A stretch of DNA of 46,842 bases from Henriciella sp. (GTDB lineage: Bacteria; Pseudomonadota; Alphaproteobacteria; Caulobacterales; Hyphomonadaceae), in the NCBI GenBank assembly GCA_013213825.1, contig JABSQA010000006.1, forward strand, positions 1 to 46,842, written 5' to 3'. The notes under the pieces are model-generated. The model saw only the letters and a program-made list of their open reading frames with translations. It did no database searches and was not told the origin of the DNA. Shown piece after piece: positions 24,865-33,041 of this stretch (its first letter is position 1; each line of letters starts with the position of its first letter). The position numbers and the translations under genes are program-made.

Positions 24865-26538
24865 ATGTGGAAAAAAATCCTAATCGGAATCGCGGTTATA
24901 ATTTTTAGCTCAGGCGTGCTCGCATGGTTCAATCGCTCCTCGATTCTCACCCATTTGGTCCTAAATCGCGCCAAAGCGGGGCATGTCGACGTTGGCCCGC
25001 ATCAACCGGTTGAATGGCAGCCTGGGCCAGCGACTGCAGAACAACCCGTATCCGAACGCCCCCCGAATATCGTGTTCATTCTGCTGGACGATTTCGGCAT
25101 CAATGACTTGACCGCTTTTGGCGGCGGCGTCGCGGGTGGACGGGTCCCAACGCCCAATATTGACCGCCTCGCCGCTCAAGGCGCGATCTATACCCAATCT
25201 TATTCTGGCACCGGCACCTGCGCACCATCGCGCGCCATGTTGATGACTGGACGCTATCCGACGCGCACAGGGTTTGAGTTCACGCCGACTCCGAATGCCA
25301 TGGGCCGTGTGGTGTCCACGATCGGAAACGCCATGGACCGCGGTGCTATGCCGCCCATGGAGTACAATCGCGAGGCCAACGCTTCCAACCCTGACTATGA
25401 AGATCAAGGCCTTCCCGGATCCGAAATCACGATTGCGGAACTGCTACAAGATCGAGGCTATCACACGGTGCATATCGGAAAATGGCATCTTGGGCGTCGC
25501 GGGGATTTCAAACCGCAGGCGCAAGGATTTGATGAAAGCCTGTTGATGCATAGCGGCTTGTTTCTCGCTGAGGACGACCCGAATGTGGTCAATGCGAAAC
25601 TCGACTTCGATCCGATTGACCGCTTCCTTTGGGCGGCCATGCAATATGCCGCCTCCTTTAATGGTGGCGCGCCATTTGAACCCGGCGGTTATCTGACAGA
25701 TTGGTGGACCGATGAGAGCCTGAAAGTCATCGAGGCGAACAAGAATCGACCTTTCTTCCTATATCTCGCGCATTGGGCGCCACACACGCCGCTGCAAGCA
25801 ACGCAGGCCGATTATGATGCGGTCGGTGAGATCGAGCCCCACCGCTTGCGCGTGTATGCGGCCATGATTCACGCCCTGGACCGTAGCGTCGGCCGGGTCA
25901 TGCAGAAGCTTGAGGAGGAAGGATTGGCTGACAATACGATCGTGGTCTTGAGCAGCGACAATGGCGGCGCTGGCTATGTTGGACTGCCGGAGATCAACGC
26001 CCCTTATCGCGGCTGGAAGATCACTTTGTTCGAAGGTGGTATTCGCGTCCCTATGTTTATCAAATGGCCGGCCCGTGTGGCGCCAGGCACTGTGATCGAC
26101 ACGCCCGTGGCGCATATCGATCTATTGCCCACCCTCGCAGCGGCAGCGGGCGCAGACTTGCCAGATGATCGGGTGATTGATGGACGAAACATTCTGGTCG
26201 AAGCCACGGGGGAAGGCGTGATCGAGCGCCCGAATGATGCAATCTACTGGCAATCCGGATTTTACAAAGTCGTCCGGGCTGGCGATTGGAAATTGCAAGT
26301 GAATGACCGCCAAGACAAAGCCTGGCTATTCAACCTCGCCAACGACCCGACGGAGCAAAATGATCTTTCGGATACCGAGCCTAACAAGGTGGCCGAACTT
26401 AAAGCCTTGCTTGCGGCTCATCATGCGGATGCAGTTGCCCCCTTGTATCAACATACGATCGAAAGTCCGATTCCAATCGACAAAACCTTGGCAGAACCTT
26501 CTATTGAAGGTGACGAATACATTATCTGGCCGAATTGA
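24865..26538 (+). CDS. Formylglycine-dependent sulfatase (S1 family, membrane-anchored)
   Basis: The 557-residue protein begins with a hydrophobic helix (ILIGIAVIIFSSGVLAWF) that should anchor it or be cleaved. The core starts PNIVFILLDDFGINDLTAFGG, with metal-binding Asp75 and Asp76. The sulfatase signature GTCAPSRAMLMTGRYPTR has Cys119 in CxPSR, the residue turned into formylglycine. HIGKWHLGRR and LSSDNGGAGYVG complete the active site. It hydrolyses a sulfate ester in the periplasm; the substrate (aryl, sterol or carbohydrate sulfate) cannot be told. The formylglycine-generating enzyme is not in this window. ATG 24865 follows AGGAGCGGAAATT. Confidence 0.93.
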   Translation: MWKKILIGIAVIIFSSGVLAWFNRSSILTHLVLNRAKAGHVDVGPHQPVEWQPGPATAEQPVSERPPNIVFILLDDFGINDLTAFGGGVAGGRVPTPNIDRLAAQGAIYTQSYSGTGTCAPSRAMLMTGRYPTRTGFEFTPTPNAMGRVVSTIGNAMDRGAMPPMEYNREANASNPDYEDQGLPGSEITIAELLQDRGYHTVHIGKWHLGRRGDFKPQAQGFDESLLMHSGLFLAEDDPNVVNAKLDFDPIDRFLWAAMQYAASFNGGAPFEPGGYLTDWWTDESLKVIEANKNRPFFLYLAHWAPHTPLQATQADYDAVGEIEPHRLRVYAAMIHALDRSVGRVMQKLEEEGLADNTIVVLSSDNGGAGYVGLPEINAPYRGWKITLFEGGIRVPMFIKWPARVAPGTVIDTPVAHIDLLPTLAAAAGADLPDDRVIDGRNILVEATGEGVIERPNDAIYWQSGFYKVVRAGDWKLQVNDRQDKAWLFNLANDPTEQNDLSDTEPNKVAELKALLAAHHADAVAPLYQHTIESPIPIDKTLAEPSIEGDEYIIWPN

Positions 26539-26618
26539 TTGTTCCCCTTTCCCGAAGTCTGAGAATTCGTTTAGAGAAAGCCGAACCTGGCATTGGACGT
26601 TAGAGTATTAGTAAACCC

Positions 26619-27242
26619 ATGAGCACTGCGACCAAAAGAAAGAAAACCCCATGGCCGGCGCTTCAAGCCGACTCGCAAGATGGACGCCGACAGCGTAGCG
26701 ATCGCAGTCGACGTAAGATCATCGAAGCCATGTTTGAATTGCTGCGTGAGGGCAATATGTCCCCGACGGCGGCCGAAGTCGCCGAACGCGCCAATGTTGG
26801 CCTGCGGACCGTATTCCGTCATTTCGAGGATATGGAGAGCATCTTTGAAGAGATGACGGATGAGTTGAAGTCCGTCATCATGCCGCTTCTGCTCGCGCCA
26901 TTGACTGCGAAATCGTGGAAGGCACGCTTGTTTGAAATCGCGGATCGAAATGCCGATATTTATGAGCGCGTTTTCCCAATGCAGGTGGCTTTGGTCTTAA
27001 GGCGGTTTCAATCGGATTTTCTAGCCAAGCAATATAAGAGCGAAGTGAACCTTTTACGGGCTTCACTCAAATCCATTCTCCCTAAAAAAGTCAGGGAAAA
27101 CCGGACTTTATTCGCAGCCATTGAAGTCAATTTGACCTTCGCCACCTGGCGCCGATTGCGTGAAGACCAGAACCTTTCTGTGACCAATGCAAAAGCCACT
27201 TTGAAGCTCATTCTGACGGGCCTAATTGGCGACACCAAATAG
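26619..27242 (+). CDS. TetR-family transcriptional regulator
   Basis: The 207-residue protein has a basic N-terminus followed by a TetR DNA-binding domain (SRRKIIEAMFELLREGNMSPTAAEVAERANVGLRTVFRHFEDMESIF) and an all-helical C-terminal ligand domain. It lies between the GST-like/sulfatase operon and the membrane DUF1330-like gene, both preceded by the same TTGACATnCnAAnTGCCAT element, so it may repress or activate both. No clear Shine-Dalgarno sequence precedes ATG 26619. The 80-bp gap before it shows no obvious terminator. Confidence 0.9.
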   Translation: MSTATKRKKTPWPALQADSQDGRRQRSDRSRRKIIEAMFELLREGNMSPTAAEVAERANVGLRTVFRHFEDMESIFEEMTDELKSVIMPLLLAPLTAKSWKARLFEIADRNADIYERVFPMQVALVLRRFQSDFLAKQYKSEVNLLRASLKSILPKKVRENRTLFAAIEVNLTFATWRRLREDQNLSVTNAKATLKLILTGLIGDTK

Positions 27243-27302
27243 ACAGCTGACGCCAAATTTTATGCGTGGCGATACCTCGCGCGTTTGTTTGCGATACAGA
27301 AA

Positions 27303-27324
27303 TTGACATGCTAAGTGCCATATA
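27303..27324. promoter_or_regulatory. Shared promoter-proximal element, copy 2
   Basis: TTGACATGCTAAGTGCCATATA is the second copy of the element described at 23770, here 22 bp upstream of the membrane DUF1330-like gene and 60 bp after the TetR stop. The element contains a direct repeat TGACAT/TGCCAT. Confidence 0.45.
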
Positions 27325-27346
27325 AAATGCGACCAGGAGCAATATC

Positions 27347-27970
27347 ATGCCGTGGCTGAAACTCGCGTGGGCGACCGCGCTCTTCATTCTCTTCTTCAGC
27401 GTCTCGGCTTGGTATGGCGGAAACGGTAAACCCATCAGTCCTGAAGAAGGCGAGCAATTGCTTGAAGCCATCTTAGAGGCTTATGGCGAAGAAACGGTTG
27501 CACCTGATGGCTTGTATCAGAACATGCTGGATATGATCCCAAAGGATGATGGCAAGGAATTCTACGCGGTCAATCTTGAGCAATTAAAGGCGGGTGAAGA
27601 GGCCCGGGCTGCGGATGCGGCCTATGCCAATGTTGTGGTCCCGCTTCTATTGAAGCGGGCCAGTCATCCTGTCTTTGCATCAGAGCGCGCTGGCCTGATG
27701 CTCGGGCGTTATGGCGAAGAGGTCGATCGTGTCGCCGTCGTGCGCTACCGTTCATTGCGTGACTTGCTGACCATGGTTGTTGAGCCCTCAATGGTTGAGG
27801 GCGGTGCCCACAAGTTTGCAGCGCTGGAGCATACAGAAGTCTTTATCACGCGCCCCTATATCAGTTTTGTTCAGGTTCGCTTGGTGCTTGCGCTGATACT
27901 GGCGCTGATCGTTATTGCGGGATGGCGCCTTATCGGGTGGGCGCAGTCCCGGCGCGCCCGAACAAGCTAG
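27347..27970 (+). CDS. Membrane protein with DUF1330/EthD-like dimeric alpha-beta barrel domain
   Basis: The 207-residue protein has an N-terminal hydrophobic helix (LAWATALFILFFSVSAWY) and a C-terminal one (VRLVLALILALIVIAGWRLIGWA). The part between them, about residues 55-170, follows a ferredoxin-like dimeric barrel pattern: FYAVNLEQLK, AYANVVVPLLLKRASHPVFASER, VDRVAVVRYRSLRDLLTMV and HKFAALEHTEVF. This resembles the soluble DUF1330 protein at 29049-29513 in the same island. Function unknown. ATG 27347 follows AGGAGCAATATC. The 3' end overlaps the convergent metallo-hydrolase gene by 4 bp. Confidence 0.5.
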   Translation: MPWLKLAWATALFILFFSVSAWYGGNGKPISPEEGEQLLEAILEAYGEETVAPDGLYQNMLDMIPKDDGKEFYAVNLEQLKAGEEARAADAAYANVVVPLLLKRASHPVFASERAGLMLGRYGEEVDRVAVVRYRSLRDLLTMVVEPSMVEGGAHKFAALEHTEVFITRPYISFVQVRLVLALILALIVIAGWRLIGWAQSRRARTS

Positions 27971-29052
27971 AACAAACGCTGCGTCCTGATATGATCACTA
28001 CCGGCGGGCAAGCTGATCATCAGTCCATCAATGCCAACCGTGATCGGTCCGTCATATTGCGATTTCGCATCGCCGACAAATACAGTCTCCATCAGCTTCA
28101 CAGGCACGGGCGGCGCAATGTGGTAAAGCACCAGCGCCTCGGCGTCCGCGTCTTGCGCACTCCGTGCGGCGTCTTCGGGCGTGGCGTGATAATCCTGAAT
28201 ATCGGTGAAAATCTTCGCCGTATTCGCTTGGCCGCGTTCTGCCAGAATGTCACCAATGATCGAGGCCATTTCCGGGTCCAAGGCTTCGTGAAGCATCACA
28301 TCGACGCCTTCTGAAGCTGCATTGAAAGCGGGGTGATAGATCGTGTCGCCACTGATTGCGACGGATCGATCCTTGTAGTCAATGCGATAGCCGAACGCTG
28401 GCTCAATTGGGGCGTGCGAGACGCGGATGGCGGTAATGGTGAGAACATCATCCTGGAACACGATCGCTTTGCCATTAGGACCTGCCGGCAATACGATTTC
28501 GCGCGCAGTCCCGCCAAAGCCATCAGGATTTGCCACCGCTGGCCCATGGTGCGCGACACGAAAAGTGCTGTCGAGGCTATAGGCCATGTTAAAGCCGTCC
28601 ACGACACGCTGCGTCCCTGTCGGGCCACTAATCGGGGTGGGCTCTGAGCGTCCGCCGCCAACCCAGGACAGCACCAAGAGCTCCCCTAAACCATCAATAT
28701 GATCAGAGTGTAGGTGCGTGAGATAGACATGCTCTAAGCGCTCGAATGGAAAATTCATGCTGCCGAGATTGCGCGCCCCGCCCGAGCCGATATCAAACAC
28801 ATAGGATCGATCGCCCGCTAATACGCCCAAACAAGGGCCTGCACGGCTTGTGTCTGGCATCGGGGACCCTGCCCCGCAAATATAGACGTGCAGACCATCC
28901 GGAAGTTGACCGGCGAAATCGACACCAACCCGGCGATCCGTCACGCGCTCAAACAAACTCATGGCAATTTGCTTTTTAAACACATTGAAGCCGACAAAGC
29001 CCAAAACGATCAGGCCGAGCAAACCCAGTGCGCCACGTCGCAACCATATCAT
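27967..29052 (-). CDS. Membrane-anchored metallo-beta-lactamase-fold hydrolase (AtsA/RNase Z-like)
   Basis: The 361-residue protein has an N-terminal membrane helix (GALGLLGLIVLGFVGFNVF) followed by a metallo-beta-lactamase domain: VFDIGSGGARNLG, the zinc motif THLHSDHIDGLGEL (HxHxDH), VAISGDTIY with the bridging Asp, and LVLYHIAPP near the C-terminus. The architecture, with a short loop after HxHxDH and an RNase Z-like ending, resembles the arylsulfatase AtsA of Pseudoalteromonas, a zinc enzyme unrelated to formylglycine sulfatases. Given the two sulfatase genes beside it, a sulfate-ester hydrolase is a reasonable guess, but other esterase or phosphodiesterase roles are open. Its ATG overlaps the DUF1330 gene stop (ATGA). 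Confidence 0.75.
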   Translation of the reverse strand: MIWLRRGALGLLGLIVLGFVGFNVFKKQIAMSLFERVTDRRVGVDFAGQLPDGLHVYICGAGSPMPDTSRAGPCLGVLAGDRSYVFDIGSGGARNLGSMNFPFERLEHVYLTHLHSDHIDGLGELLVLSWVGGGRSEPTPISGPTGTQRVVDGFNMAYSLDSTFRVAHHGPAVANPDGFGGTAREIVLPAGPNGKAIVFQDDVLTITAIRVSHAPIEPAFGYRIDYKDRSVAISGDTIYHPAFNAASEGVDVMLHEALDPEMASIIGDILAERGQANTAKIFTDIQDYHATPEDAARSAQDADAEALVLYHIAPPVPVKLMETVFVGDAKSQYDGPITVGIDGLMISLPAGSDHIRTQRLF

Positions 29053-29513
29053 CCCTCAAACTCCTTCATCAGCAATGCCATCCAAGGCAAAGCTTTGCCA
29101 TGTGCCGGCATGACCGTTTCGATGTTTAATTGTCCCGCCAGGCCCGCAGCACGGTGTACGGCTAAATCTTGCCAAGCCTGCGAGGTGGACATGCGAAACA
29201 ACGCATTGCGATCTGGATACGCAGCAATCGCCACCTCATCCCAAAGCTCTTCGACCTGGCCGAGCGAAAGGAATGTGACGTCCGCAACAAAACAGATGCG
29301 GCCACCATATTCAGGGAGCAAACCCGCCACCCCAGCCCCATAGAGTTGATAGGCCTGACGTCCTGTAAGGTCCGTCTCGCGGCCGTCCGCATATTCCGCT
29401 TTGTCTTTGAACTTCAGCAAATTGACCATGAAGATCGGCCCTTCTGGACCTTGCTCTTGCATCCCTTCCATCTGCTTTGGATCTGATGGGACGACTTCAT
29501 TCGTAACGCGCAT
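29049..29513 (-). CDS. DUF1330-family protein
   Basis: The 154-residue protein contains GPIFMVNLLKFKDKAEYADGR, VADVTFLSLGQVEELWDEVAIAAYPDRNALFRM, and AWQDLAVHRAAGLAGQLNIET, the DUF1330 pattern of a dimeric ferredoxin-like alpha-beta barrel. Members have no general function; some act near aromatic or lipid catabolism. ATG 29513 follows GGGAGGCGCGA; the longer frame to 29582 is not used. It is followed by the metallo-hydrolase with a 4-bp overlap. Confidence 0.8.
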   Translation of the reverse strand: MRVTNEVVPSDPKQMEGMQEQGPEGPIFMVNLLKFKDKAEYADGRETDLTGRQAYQLYGAGVAGLLPEYGGRICFVADVTFLSLGQVEELWDEVAIAAYPDRNALFRMSTSQAWQDLAVHRAAGLAGQLNIETVMPAHGKALPWMALLMKEFEG

Positions 29514-29560
29514 TCGCGCCTCCCTGATTTTCTGGAATAGTCTCTCTGATTTTTTGTGAT

Positions 29561-31321
29561 TTAGACCGGACGACGCCGACACAGCGCCCGCGCACCGCGA
29601 TACAGTCCATAAAGCAGCGCCAAGAAGATCAGACCGGCGACGATCATCATCCAGCCATAGCGCTTTCGCATACGCTCGGTTGAATTCTTCAAGATTTGCT
29701 GCAGGGAGTTATACCCTTCCGGCATTTCCAGCACGCCAACCGAATCTGCATAGGCCGCATAAGACGCAAGCATATCTGCCATGATGTCTGGCTCTGCTTC
29801 ACTCAAATCCAGAGTCTCGCCTGGGTCCTCAATCATATTGAACAAGCGCCATTGCGCATCGCCGACGGGAGGCATGCTCCGCGTAATCTTCCAATCGCCT
29901 TTGTAGAGCGCGCTATTGCCGGAGACCTCAATCGCGCGGATATCGTTGGGTCCATAAACACTGGCCAGCTCGCCGCGCAAAACGGGTGCGAGGCTGCGCC
30001 CCGTCATTGGCTTAGACTCCTCAGGCGCGTCCGGTGCGCCGACCCAGTCTAAAACGGTTGGCGCAATATCCGTCACCATGGCCGGAGACTCGATTCGCGC
30101 AGCGGCGATCCCGGGACCCGTTATGATCAGGGGTGATCGGATCCCGCCTTCTGTTGCATAGAACTTATATAGGGCCCCAGGCGAAGCCGCGGCATTTGCC
30201 CATTCCGGGCCGATAAAGCCCCAACTGCCTCGCAACCCCGCGCGGTCAGCATCGATATGATAGCCATTCAAGGATCGCCACAGATTCAAACGCCAATCAT
30301 GATCCCCGCGATTAAACTCCGGGCCATTGTCTGACGCGATGATAAAGATGGAATTTTCGAACTGACCCTCAGATTTCAAATGCTCGATGAAGCGCCCAAT
30401 ATGATAGTCCATCGCTTCCATCATACCAGCATTGACCTGCATCATGGCGATGTATTGCGCCCGTTCGTCTTCGCTCAACGCTTCCCAGTCTCGAGCGGTT
30501 TCCGGCATTGGCGCCAATGGCGCGCCGCGCGCAATCAGACCTAGGTCTTGCGCCCGTTCGTATCTTTGCTGCCGTAAGACATGCCAGCCTTCATCATAGA
30601 TCCCATCATAATTGGCCGTAAACTCAGGCGGCGCTTGGACCGGAATGTGAATGGCTTGAAACGGTAAGTAAGCGAAAAATGGCTTCGACGCATCGGTTTG
30701 ATCGAGATACTCAATCATCTTGTCGACGATAAATTCAGACGAGTAAAAATCTTCCGGTAAGCCGACCTCTTCGCCATCCTCCCACCAGGGTGCGTCGTGA
30801 TAATATGGCATGTAGGACTTGTCGTCCCAATTATCGGCACCAGAGGCTGCGAGCGAGAATGAGCGCTGAAAGCCATGCTTGTCCGGCATTTCATCAGCGG
30901 TCTCGCCCAGATGCCATTTGCCACTCATCAAAGTTCGGTAGCCTGCGGCACCGAGCCGGTCCGCCAATGTCAGAACGCCTGGTTCGAGAGCCATTGTATA
31001 GCCGGGCTGGCCTTTATGTTCCTTGGGCAGAACTTCAGGAATGGTCGACACACCCGTTAGGTGATTGTCCAGGCCCGTAAGCAACATGGCACGCGTCGGC
31101 GAACACAAAGGTGATGTTCGATATTGGAGGAACATCGCCCCCTGTTCGGCCAGAGCATCCATGTTCGGTGTGCGCGCCTCACCGCCATAGATCCCGATAT
31201 CCATCAAAGCTGCATCATCAATGAGGATAATGACGACGTTTGGACGATCCGGATCCTGCGCTTGGCCCGTGAAGACTCCAAACATTGCAAGACCCAAGAG
31301 AAGGCAAATCCTGCCGACCAT
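29561..31321 (-). CDS. Formylglycine-dependent arylsulfatase-like enzyme with C-terminal membrane helix
   Basis: The 586-residue protein has a cleavable signal (VGRICLLLGLAMFGVFTGQAQ). The core shows PNVVIILIDDAALMDIG with metal-binding Asp residues, the signature SPLCSPTRAMLLTGLDNH with Cys73 in CxPTR for formylglycine, SGKWHLGE, and IIASDNGPEF. After the catalytic domain a tail ends in a transmembrane helix (MMIVAGLIFLALLYGLYRGA) with a basic end, so the enzyme is likely tethered to the inner membrane and faces the periplasm. ATG 31321 follows GGGAGGAAGTGTT. It is close to arylsulfatases by signature; the substrate is not known. It has the same direction as the DUF1330 gene, with its stop 48 bp upstream of that start. 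Confidence 0.93.
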   Translation of the reverse strand: MVGRICLLLGLAMFGVFTGQAQDPDRPNVVIILIDDAALMDIGIYGGEARTPNMDALAEQGAMFLQYRTSPLCSPTRAMLLTGLDNHLTGVSTIPEVLPKEHKGQPGYTMALEPGVLTLADRLGAAGYRTLMSGKWHLGETADEMPDKHGFQRSFSLAASGADNWDDKSYMPYYHDAPWWEDGEEVGLPEDFYSSEFIVDKMIEYLDQTDASKPFFAYLPFQAIHIPVQAPPEFTANYDGIYDEGWHVLRQQRYERAQDLGLIARGAPLAPMPETARDWEALSEDERAQYIAMMQVNAGMMEAMDYHIGRFIEHLKSEGQFENSIFIIASDNGPEFNRGDHDWRLNLWRSLNGYHIDADRAGLRGSWGFIGPEWANAAASPGALYKFYATEGGIRSPLIITGPGIAAARIESPAMVTDIAPTVLDWVGAPDAPEESKPMTGRSLAPVLRGELASVYGPNDIRAIEVSGNSALYKGDWKITRSMPPVGDAQWRLFNMIEDPGETLDLSEAEPDIMADMLASYAAYADSVGVLEMPEGYNSLQQILKNSTERMRKRYGWMMIVAGLIFLALLYGLYRGARALCRRRPV

Positions 31322-31408
31322 AACACTTCCTCCCAATCTGAGGATGATCTTGGCGCGCAATGAAGTGGCAGTCTAGATGCAAATTGTCTCGAAGTGGCGC
31401 TTCGTCAA

Positions 31409-32425
31409 TCAAATGCCGGAACGGATGGTTTCCACACTCAGTCCTGGGGAGCCCGCTTTAGCTTGTTCGGCATCCTTGATCAGCGCCGAAATGCGCGTAC
31501 AAATCGGGGCGCTTCGTCTGTTCTGATCAGCAAGCGTGATGACGGCGCCTTGCAGTTCGTCAATCTCGGTCAAACGCCCTCGCTGCAAATCCTCCCACAT
31601 GGACGATCTTGCGAGAGGATCAATATCAAGCATCCGGGCAGCAATCACGCGAAAGATCGGCGTTGGCAAACGCATTAAGTGCGGCAACAGACCTGGCGGT
31701 AGAGGCAAAGCCGATTTGGGCTTAATCCCAGCCGCGCGGAGCACGCTGAGTGTCTCCGCCATTTGATCGGCCAGCAAGCCACGCCAGGCCCGATCCTCAA
31801 TCTGCTGGCGCAAGGGCATATCAGATAATGCGTTCAAGGCATTGTTGAGATTGAGGAGAAGCTTGCCCCACATAATGGCAGGCATATTGTCGGCTTCTTC
31901 AATCTCGAGCGCAGGGGCTGTCAGCAAGGCCTTGAGCCCTGGGGTGCCGGCCTCCACAACAATCGCTCCCGACGTCCCTTGGTGAAACCGCCCCTCGCCC
32001 ATTTGCACCACATTGAATGGCACCATGCCCGCGACCACGGATCGCCCGCCAACCGCTTGACGCAATTTATCAGCATTGGTCACACCGTTTTGCAGACTGA
32101 CAATCACCGCCGTCTCGGGAGCAAGCCGTTCGATATCTTTAGCGATATCGAGGGTTGCACCGCTTTTCACTGTGACGAGGATGATATCCGCACCCGCGAG
32201 GCAGTCCGGAGAGGTGAAAATGTTGAGCGACTCTTGTTTTGCCTCAAACGCTTCATTCTCGAAGTCGGTGAGTGTCAAACCATGCGTAGTGAGCTCTTGC
32301 TTTATCCGGTCCCGCGCCAAAAAGTGAACATTCCGTCCGGCTTGTAACAAGCGACCACCGACATAGCACCCAATACTGCCTGCACCGGCAATGACGATCT
32401 TAGTGTCGGCAATGTTGAGGGACAT
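31409..32425 (-). CDS. Ketopantoate reductase (ApbA/PanE) family protein
   Basis: The 338-residue protein has an N-terminal Rossmann fold (KIVIAGAGSIGCYVGG, the NADP-binding GAGSIG at residues 14-19), LVTVKSG, SLQNGV and a C-terminal helical domain with the conserved Lys and Asn (WGKLLLNLNNALNAL) used in ketopantoate reduction. The enzyme makes pantoate in CoA biosynthesis, but many family members are uncharacterised 2-oxoacid reductases, and no pan operon is near. ATG 32425 follows GGAGATTATCTAA. It lies 31 bp downstream of the Lrp-type regulator on the same strand. Confidence 0.8.
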   Translation of the reverse strand: MSLNIADTKIVIAGAGSIGCYVGGRLLQAGRNVHFLARDRIKQELTTHGLTLTDFENEAFEAKQESLNIFTSPDCLAGADIILVTVKSGATLDIAKDIERLAPETAVIVSLQNGVTNADKLRQAVGGRSVVAGMVPFNVVQMGEGRFHQGTSGAIVVEAGTPGLKALLTAPALEIEEADNMPAIMWGKLLLNLNNALNALSDMPLRQQIEDRAWRGLLADQMAETLSVLRAAGIKPKSALPLPPGLLPHLMRLPTPIFRVIAARMLDIDPLARSSMWEDLQRGRLTEIDELQGAVITLADQNRRSAPICTRISALIKDAEQAKAGSPGLSVETIRSGI

Positions 32426-32456
32426 TTAGATAATCTCCAAACTTGTCGGCGTATCT

Positions 32457-32912
32457 CTACTCAACTTGGTATCCAAGCCAAGGCTTCACGGTTTTCATCA
32501 CCAACGCGCTTTGGATCCGATTCACATGCGGCAGGGCTGCGATCACTTTACGATAGATCGACTCATAGTCGCTGGTATCCTTAGTGGCGACTTTCATCAG
32601 GTAATCCGCATCGCCTGTCATGAGATGGCATTCCAAGACTTCTGGACGTCGCAGAGCCGCTTTCTCAAACTCCGCCAAGGCCGCATCGGTTTGATTGTCG
32701 AGCGACACCTCGACATAGAAGGTCATGCCATAGCCCAAGAGGTCGGCATTCAGTCGCGCGCCGTAGCTTTCAATATAGCCCTGCGTCTCCAACAATGAGA
32801 TACGGCGTGCACAGGCCGATAAAGACAGACCAATGCGATCGGCAATTTCGGCAATCGGCCGCCGACAGTCCGCTTGAAGCTCTGCGAGTATTTTTCGATC
32901 TTTTTCATCCAT
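32457..32912 (-). CDS. Lrp/AsnC-family regulator, likely of alanine dehydrogenase
   Basis: From ATG 32912 the product is 151 residues: MDEKDRKILAELQADCRRPIAEIADRIGLSLSACARRISLLETQGYI forms the helix-turn-helix, and the RAM domain contains ECHLMTGDADYLMKV and ends KTVKPWLGYQVE. The long upstream frame to 33077 covers the promoter and is not used. It is divergent from alanine dehydrogenase, a pairing well known for AldR/Lrp-type regulators that induce ald in response to alanine. Confidence 0.9.
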   Translation of the reverse strand: MDEKDRKILAELQADCRRPIAEIADRIGLSLSACARRISLLETQGYIESYGARLNADLLGYGMTFYVEVSLDNQTDAALAEFEKAALRRPEVLECHLMTGDADYLMKVATKDTSDYESIYRKVIAALPHVNRIQSALVMKTVKPWLGYQVE

Positions 32913-32919
32913 ACGAGAG

Positions 32920-32990
32920 AAATTATCGAACAATGTCCATAATGTCGATATTATTCCTGTTTCACTCGCGTTAGCCCGGAAATATCGAAA
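32920..32990. promoter_or_regulatory. Cluster of ATCGA-type half-sites in the ald/Lrp divergent promoter
   Basis: Three related AT-rich elements occur in the 129-bp gap: AAATTATCGA (32920-32929), TCGATATTATT in the opposite orientation (32945-32955), and AATATCGAAA (32981-32990). Repeated AT-rich half-sites are typical of Lrp-family binding, where an oligomer wraps DNA. Confidence 0.45.
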
Positions 32991-33041
32991 CACTTCCGAG
33001 ACGAGATCCGCTATAGTCGAGTCAACATAGCGGAGGACACA

